NCBI GenBank assembly: GCA_028565635.1
Contig: JAOXYB010034173.1
Span: 1-29,572, forward strand
From: Phoronis ovalis
Lineage: Eukaryota > Phoronida > Phoronidae
Length of the DNA: 29,572 bases
Direction: 5' to 3'
Under the pieces are notes generated by a model, which worked only from the letters and a program-made list of their open reading frames with translations, did not search any database and had not been told where the DNA came from. Position numbers and translations under genes: made by a program. Below, in pieces: positions 21,348-29,572 of this stretch (position 1 is the stretch's first letter; the number at the start of each line of letters is the position of its first letter).

Positions 21348-23060
21348 AATGAAATCCATTCTTTTATTGATCATTTTTTAAGGTTAAGAAAATACCAATA
21401 CCAGTACACAAAGTGTAAATTCATTAATTTTGAGTAAAAGAATTTGACATATTGGCAACTTGCAACATAATGAGGCAATGTATGTGATCAGAATAGGTAA
21501 TTTGAACAGGTTCACAATACAAACAATCGGGGGCATGCGTGTGTGTGATGGGTCAATTCGCACAATATCCAAATAAACAGCGCCATCAGTGACGAAGGAG
21601 TTGGAAAGTTATTACATCATTGCTACTATTTTTTCACAGTGACATATAGTTAATCTTTTTTTTTATACGTTTAATTATCTATATTTCTTATTTTACAACA
21701 TTACAGATTTTTAAAGTACTGTCAGATTCAACCAACAAGGTGAAATCCAAAAAAAGTCAAATGCATTACACTATATAAGAGTAAAGTTATATAATATTTG
21801 AAATATTGAGACTCGTTCTGGTTGAGGCGAGAGACGGGTTATTTAAATTCTGGGTAAAAAAATACTATACCCTCTGACTGGGACTATTATAACTAACTAA
21901 CTTAGTAATAATTTAGTTCCAGCCTCGGGCCATGCGTGAAACCAAATCTAATCAGTGATTTGTTTTTCTTTTAGATTATTAAGTTGAGTTATGTTACTCC
22001 CAGGCTTGTAATGATATGTGTGTCGATCTTGGGACTAATAGAATATGATTGACAAGTCCCGGGTGAACACGGCCATTGTCAAACCACATAAGTGTGATGT
22101 CAGATGTGAGATCGAGAAAGCAAGATGTTATGTGAATTCTGGTAAACGCCCACTTGCCACCTTTCCTTGTATATTACCTGATTCAGTATTTAAAATTAAT
22201 GTATTTTATACTTTTGGTTCAAGTTGTTCGATGCAATAAAACATAATTATGTTTTAAGACGGTTTCTGGTTATTCATTTTAGTTTCAATAATTTTAAAAT
22301 CACTGTCAAGGTGCAAAACATTAGTTACAGAAATCTAGAACATTATGTTAAATCCATGGTCTACTGATAAAACGTGACCTCTTCTTAAAATAACTTCTAA
22401 ACCCTTATATAACCAACAAGACTCGTATAAGACACAGTTTTTGTAATAAAACGATAATAAATTCAACCTGTTCCTGCACGGCACACTTTAGATTGTAATT
22501 CGTTAAATGAAATTGATCACAAGTTTTGTGAAATATAATGAAAAACACATAAATTCAGATCCCTGAGTTTAGTTAGCTGACCCTTAGATGATGTCACTGG
22601 CTTATGCACGTGGCAGACTATACGATAATTATTTCGGGGAATTATTGTTATTTATATTCATTTTTTTATTACACGTACCTGTTTTAATAAAACTCGCATT
22701 AGCCTATATATATTTATGTACTATGACAACCCATTCAGAAGATAAATATATTTTTATAAATTACATATAATCCTTTTGTTAGTTAGAGATGAACAAGTCT
22801 TGGGAAATGTGGGTGAGGATTGGATGGTGTGATGAGGGTCTGAGGAGTGTGAGCTCCCCGGGGTGAGCTCTATAACGACTCATTAACTAACGTTTAAAAA
22901 AAAATTGACAGTTCTCCCCCAGATTTTTTAAGGGATTGGACTATAAAAACATATTAAACGTATTATAGTTTCTGGTTAATCCAGGTAAGCGATTAACTGG
23001 AAAAACAGGCCCCCATAACAGCAACGCCTTAGTGCTGCCATATAGTGAGTACTTCTCAAA
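21348..23060. other. Intergenic between gene E and TADA2B
   Basis: I see no supported gene. The probable poly(A) signal of gene E is at 21572. The frames at 22045-22239 and 22588-22770 have no recognisable features. A G-rich stretch at 22798-22870 ends in a palindromic GAGCTC block. Confidence 0.5.
22851..22870. repeat. GC-rich palindrome bounded by GAGCTC
   Basis: GAGCTCCCCGGGGTGAGCTC is nearly self-complementary around CCCCGGGG and ends a G-rich stretch. It stands out in otherwise AT-rich DNA. Confidence 0.6.
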
Positions 23061-23228
23061 CCAATAGGTGGAACTATGGGTAAATAATGACGTCACATCG
23101 CGTGCAGGGTGTTAATAAAATGGCGAAAGAAGACCAAGAGGATTCGTGGAGTTTTTCGTAAACTTATTTGAACCAAGGGATTAATATTATTGGCGTTTAC
23201 ACTTCAGAGCTTCCAATACTATCATAGA
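23061..23228 (+). promoter_or_regulatory. TADA2B: TADA2B core promoter and 5' leader
   Basis: A CCAAT box (23061-23065) and a perfect CRE TGACGTCA (23088-23095) stand in a normal promoter order ahead of AAAATGGCGAAAG (about 23117-23129), a YY1-like sequence. No TATA box is at the expected distance, as is usual for housekeeping genes. The transcription start is probably near 23100. Confidence 0.55.
23120..23161 (+). other. Upstream ORF of 13 codons in the TADA2B leader
   Basis: ATG at 23120 opens MAKEDQEDSWSFS and stops at TAA 23159-23161, 67 bases before the TADA2B start codon. It is in a YY1-like AAAATGGCG context. If included in the transcript it could limit translation of the main frame. 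Confidence 0.4.
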
Positions 23229-26200
23229 ATGGCAAAACATCACTGCACTTATTGCCAAAATGTTATTTTGGACGTACGAGTGAGATGTTGTGAGTGCACG
23301 GACTTCGACCTTTGTTTGCAGGCGGGTATTTTTAGTGACGTCACGAATCGGCGAATACCGGTTTATTTCCCCTCACCTGAATCTGTCGCATGATCATATG
23401 ATTATATCTGATCTAGGATATATAAAACTCTAAAATAGTAAAATTAATGTATCTTTTTATATAATGATTTATATTTGTATGTGCATCGATTACTGTTCAA
23501 CTTCAACACTTTAATATTAAAGTGAAATGTGCATAATATCGCCGTTACTTACTTAAACTTAAAGGCAGCAAAAGCAAAATAGGGGTGGAAAGCTAGCAAG
23601 GCTAACATTTAATACTTCATACTTGCTACCTTCGTACCGATCGTTGAATTATTGCTTTTCAGTATCTTACTGAATGATATCCATTCATCATTGTTTTGGC
23701 AATCAAAGAAGTTTTGCCCCTGTAGGATAAATATTGGTTCCTTTGCTCCCTGTACTTCAAGTAGACTGAGCTAGTCAAAACATTATCCATATCTACTTCT
23801 TTGTGTGCTATTAATCCCATTGTTCATCTATTTATAGTGTTTTGCATGTGGTGCTGAATCAGGGTCTCACAGAAAAGATCATGATTACATCGTCTTTGTA
23901 AGTATTTTTGCCTAGATATAAAAGAAATATCACAAATATGAATTTTAAAGAATCCTTGTGCTTGGAGGGTAATTCACGTGGTTTAATTAGCTGGTTATAC
24001 TATTATGGTGAATGTTTTTATTAGTCAGGAAAGAACTGATCAAAAAATGATTATGCATTAGCAGTTGAATGGGCTCATCTGGAGGTTAGTAAACCTCTAG
24101 ATGTTCATTAAAAATTCCATCTGTTAATGTATAATTTCTTATCTACTTCATTTACTGTTTTATGAATATTGACTAGGAAAATCTATCATACAAAATATTC
24201 CTACTCTTATCAGCTATTTTAATAGCTAGTAAAAGAAATTATAAATGTTAACTAAGGTATATTTTAGGATTGTGACACGGTTAATGTGTTTGGAAGTGCA
24301 CTAACAGGTTGGACAAGTGCTGAAGAAACACTGCTGATAGAGGCCGTTGAACAGTATGGGTTCGGAAACTGGGATGATGTGGCAGCTCATATTAGAACAA
24401 AAAATGCACAAGGTGAGTTTTGTGTATAAACCACTGTTCTGTTATATAATCAAACTGTTATAAATTTGTAAGCTTTGTTTGGACCGTAATTTCAATGTAA
24501 TAAACACATCAGTAAATTTTTTAAAGGTATCCCTGTTATTAGAAAAGGTAACTTACCCTTGAGCACTTTGGCATACCTTCCAAATTTGAAAAGAATATCT
24601 ACCATGATTTGCTTGTTGAATAAACAAACTGGATAAATATATAAATAAAGTTTACAATAAACAACACGTAATATTTCAGATGCTAGAGAACACTACTCAA
24701 ATTTTTATATTCAAGGAAGTATTGGCAAAGGTAAGTTATTATAGGAAACATCAGATTGTATTCATAGTATCGAACAACCAAAAGTATAAAACACATTGAC
24801 ATTAATTGATTAAATAATCAAATGCTGTACTACTGTATTAGTAAATGTATTGTGTACAGGTAAGCACACCTATACATTCAGGGAAGCTCTCATTAAAATT
24901 CATTATAGCTAACTGTTGCATTTGTAAAGCATTGCAAAAGATTCTCTTTAAATAACAATATTACTAAAGCTGTATATGGCAATTAGTTTGTCAGAGTCTT
25001 CTAAGATTGCTTTAAAAAAGTGTGTAATTCAATGTAATAGTTTGTAAGGAACCCAAGTTATTATATGTTATATTATTTTAGCCACCTTTCCTGCAGAACG
25101 AAAAAATAAAGTGGTTGATCATACAGGACCAATGGAAGGTTTGTAAATAATATATGCAGCTTGATCCTTTGTAGTCTTATATAGTCAGATATATAGTAAA
25201 ATGCCTATTCTGACTGAACTTGAAACTTGCTGACTACTGTACATTTGATGTTTGATTTAAGATGCCAGTTTTACAGCTGCACATGTATTAAAACATTTAT
25301 TTATAGGTCCGTTGTCTCCTAGTATTACAACTCCTTTGGCTCCTCTTGAACTGACACTGCAGGAACAGAAAGAGCTAGCTTATATGCCACTTAGGGATGA
25401 CTTTGAAAGAGTAAGTTTTACCTGCTAGAGTACCTACCTAGTACCTACCTAATTGTTTTCAGTAAACAATATGATACAAGATCTTTATGGGCTGTCTGTT
25501 AGTATAAAGGGTGTAATTCTAAAAAGAGAGGATGTGTGATTTGGAAAAAGTTAAAGTGATGGAACAGGGACAACTGTATAATAATAGCTAGGTTATTTTC
25601 TTTACTCAATCTGTGCATTTCCATTGTTGTTCTAAACTAGCGTTGAATAAACACAACTTGAATGTCAGTGAAAATCGTAAAGTGTGTGTTTTATTATATT
25701 TTAGGAATATGATAATGATGGTGAGCAGGGAGTAAGTAGTCTGGCCATCAACTATGATGATGAAGATGTTGATATAGGTATGTCATGTATAAAAGGTTGG
25801 GAAGTAAAGTGTGCTAAAATGAGTTCATGTTGTAATATTCCTGTCAAACAAAGAATAGTATTGCTTCTCATATAAATCAAACTAGTGCTGCCAAAGAAGT
25901 TTTGTGAATAACCAAATTACATAATGGAAAAACTAACAGAACTGTTACTGTACAGTCGCCCGTTCTGTGTTTCATGTCAAATGTATAAATATATATGTTG
26001 CTTAGCCACTGCTGATCACAGTTGTAGTTATGCTTTGAGACTTATGAAAATTGTAGTGAGGTAGAGGTGGATGAAGTTGTGATATATTATCAGTAATGTA
26101 TATCTGGTTCTTAAGTGATCCTTTATGCAAATGTGAGACCTAGAACTTGGGGCAAATGCTGATACATGCCAGTGTTGTGTGAAATGATGTGTACTTAATT

Positions 26201-27489
26201 ATTTTGTTATTTTAGCATACAAACTTGCTCAAGTTAGTATGTACCGAGAAAGATTAAAAGAAAGAAACAGGCGAAAAAGAATTGCCAGGGAATATAATCT
26301 CATAAATACTTTCATGGGTGCTAATACAAAACAAAAAACTCCAGTCAAAAGAAAAGGTTGCAAAGAAGAACGGGAATTCCAAGAAAGAACCAAGATATTT
26401 GCACAATTTCACACTTCAGTGGAACATGAACAATATTATCAAAACTTGCAAAGTGAGTTGATTGAGATTAAGACATTGCTACCCACAAAAAAGAGTGTAC
26501 ATGGGTCCCAAAATCATGACCATGTCACCTATAAGCAAAGTTAGTGTGTTGATTTTACGATTGTTTTTCCCTAAAAGGTATAAATCTGAATCGGGTCCAT
26601 TGCTCTTTATTTGTCTATGTATTGCTTGTCGTGCAGTGTTTAAGGTTGTGTCGATTTTTACCCATATATACTCCTAAAAAAGAATATGCAATAAAAAGGA
26701 AAGAGTTTTATGAAGTGTAGAAAATATTCTTGAAAAAAATTCTGTTACAATTTTTGGGTCTAGCCAACAGGAATACGACCTAGATAAGATATCAAATTTT
26801 CTTAGATCTATTTTATTGTGATATGTGTCTAGTTTAATCTAGCACATGCTATTTATGGACACTCTGAAATGTAATTTCCTTACACTTCTATGTTAACTCG
26901 TTGTGTGCTGGTTGTATTTGTAGAAGAAAAGCAGATAAAGTCACGAATAAAAGAAATCCTGAGATACAGGAAACATGGTATCACAAAATTAGAAGGTAAA
27001 ATTGATGTGTAAAAGATACAATGGCATCTGTTTACAAGATTACATTGGAACTCAATAGATATAACAAGCTGTTACTTTGTAGGGAGGTTTTGGTACTTTT
27101 AAGGGAAACGGAAGTTTGAGGAAAGTTCTTCAGAGGCCACTTGTATCCAACCTGTTTATGGATGTCCATTAAGACATCTGTGAAAATGGGGATTATTTTA
27201 GGGGTAAGGTGTTGCCAGTTTAGGGTTGGAAAATCTATCGTTTTGCTCAAAAGAAGTTTGTTTCATACTTTAATCTTATTTGGGGTTCCTTTTTGTACAG
27301 CCATTTACGTTAGGTATAGGATATCGGAGATTAAGGTGCCTCATGTGAAAACTTGCCTTATAAAGAGAAACATTGTTCAACTGCTGATAACACTGTAGAT
27401 ATGTTCTGTATTTGTAGAATGTGAAGATTTTGAGGATGAACGACTACGTCGAGAGAAAAAGAAAGAAAATAACAAGAAGAAAATGGCAA
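23229..27489 (+). CDS. TADA2B: Transcriptional adapter 2-beta (ADA2b), 5' and middle exons
   Basis: Exons are 23229-23321, 23838-23897, 24268-24412, 24680-24730, 25082-25138, 25307-25410, 25705-25777, 26216-26452, 26924-26995 and 27418-27489. All phases agree and give 321 codons. Residues 4-48 form a ZZ zinc finger with C6/C9, C20/C23, C29/C32 and H42/H46. Residues 65-112 are the SANT/Myb domain (GWTSAEE, YGFGNWDDVAAH). Residues 136-170 (GPLSPSITTPLAPLEL, YMPLRDDFE) and 205-223 (RERLKERNRRKRIAREYNL) are the conserved ADA2b middle region, matching TADA2B and not TADA2A. A basic helix ending in KHGITKLE follows. ADA2b holds the GCN5 acetyltransferase in the SAGA complex and stimulates nucleosomal histone H3 acetylation in the nucleus. 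The start is the ATG directly before the ZZ finger. The C-terminal SWIRM-like part lies beyond the window. Confidence 0.93.
23336..23343. promoter_or_regulatory. Second CRE octamer, 14 bases into TADA2B intron 1
   Basis: This perfect TGACGTCA lies 248 bp downstream of the promoter CRE (23088). Paired CREs around a start region are a plausible regulatory arrangement. Confidence 0.4.
23413..23431 (+). repeat. Second copy of the 15-kb palindrome arm
   Basis: CTAGGATATATAAAACTCT is identical to 15013-15031. Here it stands alone, without the inverted partner, inside TADA2B intron 1. Confidence 0.75.
24077..24102. repeat. Hairpin with 11-bp arms in TADA2B intron 2
   Basis: ATCTGGAGGTT and AACCTCTAGAT pair at 10 of 11 positions around a 4-base loop. 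Confidence 0.6.
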
Positions 27490-27730
27490 GTAAATTTCAA
27501 TGTAATTATGCCTTGTTTATGTTTTTTCTTAACTGTTTCATACTGCAACTTGAGTCTAGGAATGAAATCTATTGGCCATGTAGGTAGATGCCCATTTATT
27601 ACTATTTACGCATGATGGTTTGTTCCATGTACTACAGGAAAGTTAAGGTAGCGAATATTGTTCGGCACAATTTATTCACACTTATACTTTAAGCTAAATT
27701 TTAAGTAATCAAATGAAAAGATAGGCAGCT

Positions 27731-28297
27731 CTTAGATAGACAAAGTATATTTTGAAAGTATGCAACTTAAACTTTTAAATCTGTAATTTATTTTTCTCTG
27801 AGTAGATCATGTGACCTGTACAGATACCATTTTGGGTTAAACGGTTAAGTTTTTGAAATGCAAAAGCTATATAGTTGAAAGTTTGCAAAAATAATCTTTA
27901 CGAATATAACTACAAACCTGTCTCAAATTTTTTTAAATTTAGTTTGTTCGAAAGATATGAATTTTCAAGGTTTATGCATCAGAAAAAATCAACAAAATTG
28001 AGGTGATGAAAATTTGAGAATTCGTATTTTTTTTAACCAAATAAAATTTTCAAAAATCTGAGACACCTTTTTGCAGCTATAGATGTAGGGAATATTTGTG
28101 TAAAGTTTCAATTATGTAGTATGAGGGTTGTTGTCTTATATTCTTTTGAATTTTATGTTTCAAAAATTTATTGTTTTAACCCAAAATGGCAACTACATAG
28201 GTCACATGACCTACTCAGAGAAAAGTAAATTGGATTTAGAAAATTTGAGTTGTATACTTTCAGAATATATATACTTTTATTTGTCTATCTCTTAATT
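27731..28297. mobile_element. Fold-back (long inverted repeat) element in TADA2B intron 10
   Basis: The left half from TTAGATAGACAAA through CTCTGAGTAGATCATGTGAC and CCATTTTGGGTTAAA (near 27825-27840) recurs in reverse complement in the right half (AACCCAAAATGGC near 28176 and TCACATGACCTACTCAGAG near 28201-28219, out to TTTGTCTATCTCTTAA at about 28280-28295). The arms stay alignable almost to the centre near 27998; the right arm has an extra stretch of about 45 bp. There is no coding capacity. This is a fold-back or MITE-like element. Confidence 0.85.
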
Positions 28298-28510
28298 TAA
28301 ATTGTTAATATTTAACTTAAAGTGTGAATACATTGTGCCTAGCAATAATCGCTCCATTAAAACAGTTGATTTTAATTGATTTACCTTGTATAGTATCTTT
28401 AAAATAGTTGTGATTATAGATTCCTGCATTCGAACGTAAAATCCCACTATTTTTTTTTTGCGGATTTTAGATGTTCCCATTTCTTGTTATTAAAGTTGAA
28501 ATGAGGGGCA

Positions 28511-28838
28511 TGGGAGAGCTCGGTGGAGCAGTGGTTACCACGTCCTACTGGCATGTCAAAAGTCCCGGGTTCGATCCTGGGCTTGTACATGCCTTTCAAG
28601 GTAATACAATTACCTGGCTCTCAACAGTAGGGACTGTGTTTCCCTCATGGCTCGGATGACTATGTTAAATGGCGGTCCCGTCTCTGTGAGGTCTATCTCT
28701 CAGGGACGTTATAAAGAACGGCTACTGATGTCAGTAATTGACCATCAGTTAGTCCTTCCTTTCCTTTGTATTGCATTAAATGCTGTTAGTGCGAATTACC
28801 ATATTTTTGGGAGATGCACTGTACGTGGAAGAAGAAGA
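28511..28838 (+). mobile_element. tRNA-derived SINE
   Basis: The head carries a polymerase III A-box-like AGCTCGGTGGAGCAGTGG (from about 28516) and a B box GGTTCGATCC (28568-28577) at normal spacing. A body follows with GGGACTGTGTTTCCCTCATG and AAATGGCGGTCCCGTCTC, and the end is a GAA-rich run (GTGGAAGAAGAAG, about 28825-28837). The head cannot fold into a complete functional tRNA cloverleaf because the acceptor stem and 3' end are absent. The body may be a widely shared metazoan SINE core. It sits in the same intron as the fold-back element. Confidence 0.8.
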
Positions 28839-29009
28839 TGTGTAACTATCAAGACTGGATAATTTATTAGTCAGTGCTGAAATCTAGAAGGCTACATTTT
28901 AGCACTAATAATTGAGCATAATTTATTATGGTTGCAAATTTGTTTTACTTTATGACATGGCCAATTGTTAAATTTTGTAGTATCATTGAGTATTGGTTTT
29001 TGCTTTTAG

Positions 29010-29059
29010 ATGGCTTTGTCTCTCCAAAAGAGGCAATCAATGGTTTCAAGAAAAGCGGA
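29010..29059 (+). CDS. TADA2B: Probable TADA2B exon 11
   Basis: Acceptor TTTGCTTTTAG and donor GTAAGT bound a 50-base segment whose entry phase (1) fits exon 10. Joined, it adds NGFVSPKEAINGFKKSG and ends in phase 0. It falls in the variable linker of ADA2b ahead of the C-terminal domain, so similarity cannot confirm it; the phase and splice sites do the work. Confidence 0.5.
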
Positions 29060-29290
29060 GTAAGTTTTGTTTCAGTGCTTACAAATCTTAAATATTTTAC
29101 TTTGTATTGTTATATAATAAAGGCTAATTCTCTTTATACATAGTGAGTTGTCTCTATATTGATTTGACTCAACCGGTTGATCGTGTAAGGCAGACGTATA
29201 TATTGTACTTACAGTGAACATATTAGATACTCCAATAATATTGATTGTAATATAGACTGTTGTTAATCATCGCTAAATAAAGTGAGTTAG

Positions 29291-29572
29291 TCGTCATGTC
29301 AGGGAAAGAAAAACGAAGTGAGATCGAGCACTGTACAATCACCGAAAACAAATCAAGATGGCGGACGGGGCTCCCAGGACATTAGACGATACGCCAGTCC
29401 AGTCGTAGCTGCAACTAGTGCCAGGCAAACGAAGCCCACACTCGACGATGTTATGGCGATGCTCAATGAAGTGAGCGGTAAGCTTGAAAAATTAAACCAG
29501 CTGGACGCACTTGTTATGCAAGTTAATGAAATGAACGGTGTTATTGGCCAACTTGTGCATGAAAACAAAGAC
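29291..29572 (+). mobile_element. 5' end of a non-LTR retrotransposon ORF1 (partial)
   Basis: From 29291 one frame stays open for 94 codons to the edge: a basic, Ser-rich start (VRSSTVQSPKTNQDG), then a heptad-rich coiled coil beginning DDVMAMLNEVSGKLEKLN and continuing to the edge. This is the layout of LINE ORF1 RNA-binding proteins. The natural start ATG (29296, MSGK) is in the neighbouring frame, so a one-base slip in the A-rich GGGAAAGAAAAACG separates it from the coiled-coil frame. AAGATGGCGG at 29355-29364 matches the YY1 site common near LINE starts. The upstream limit of the element is not visible. Confidence 0.6.

Larger units (their letters stand above)
23322..23837 (+). other. TADA2B: TADA2B intron 1, probable GC-AG intron
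   Basis: The ZZ finger must pass from DLCLQ (exon 1) directly to CFACGAE (exon 2, after TTTATAG). The only in-frame boundary is CAG followed by GCGGGT, a GC donor with an otherwise good context. The nearest GT (GCGG then GTATTT) would shift the frame and destroy the zinc ligands. Confidence 0.7.

Noticed and set aside
28471-28511. Possible TADA2B exon after the acceptor GATTTTAG at 28470
   Set aside because: In the required phase 1 it reaches a stop within 8 codons and has no donor; it abuts the SINE.
28511-28585. Functional tRNA gene
   Set aside because: A and B boxes are present, but the acceptor stem and tRNA 3' end are missing and a SINE body follows.
29353-29568. 71-codon minus-strand frame at the right edge
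   Set aside because: It is antisense to the LINE-like coiled-coil frame.

Overview
The window is AT-rich eukaryotic nuclear DNA. It has short exons, GT-AG introns (plus one probable GC-AG intron), poly(A) signals, a tRNA-derived SINE, a long fold-back element and the start of a non-LTR retrotransposon. Composition, repeat style and a many-exon TADA2B fit a marine lophotrochozoan such as a bivalve mollusc. That placement is inference; no marker fixes the species.

Layout. Positions 1-525 hold a degenerate short repeat with a 30-bp tandem core, then a 141-bp element with terminal inverted repeats. A small two-exon Lys-rich gene lies on the minus strand (1342-1881), with a perfect cAMP-response element upstream; it resembles small lysine-rich protein 1. 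From about 2.7 to 21.3 kb come six genes for short to medium proteins of one general design: an N-terminal alpha-helical or coiled-coil block of about 40-65 residues, then a long Ser/Thr/Lys-rich, probably disordered tail with Ser-x-Pro and Leu-Pro-Pro-Ile type motifs. They lie at 2680-4031 (-), 7205-8686 (+), 9909-10749 (-), 11409-13717 (-), 16495-17340 (-) and 20829-21347 (+). Two of them have reading-frame problems: an in-frame TAG in the second and a frame change in the third. The stretches between them are gene-poor and hold palindromes and small repeats.

From 23.06 kb to the right edge lies TADA2B, the ADA2b adaptor of the SAGA acetyltransferase complex, on the plus strand. Ten exons are secure and an eleventh is likely; the C-terminal part lies beyond the window. 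Its promoter has a CCAAT box, a perfect CRE and a 13-codon upstream ORF. Intron 10 has taken in a 567-bp fold-back element and a SINE, and a LINE-like ORF1 starts just before the right edge.

The most interesting unit is the six-gene cluster next to the SMKR1-like gene. The shared design and one shared linear motif suggest an old, fast-diverging tandem family, perhaps ciliary or sperm-related. The function is not shown by the sequence.
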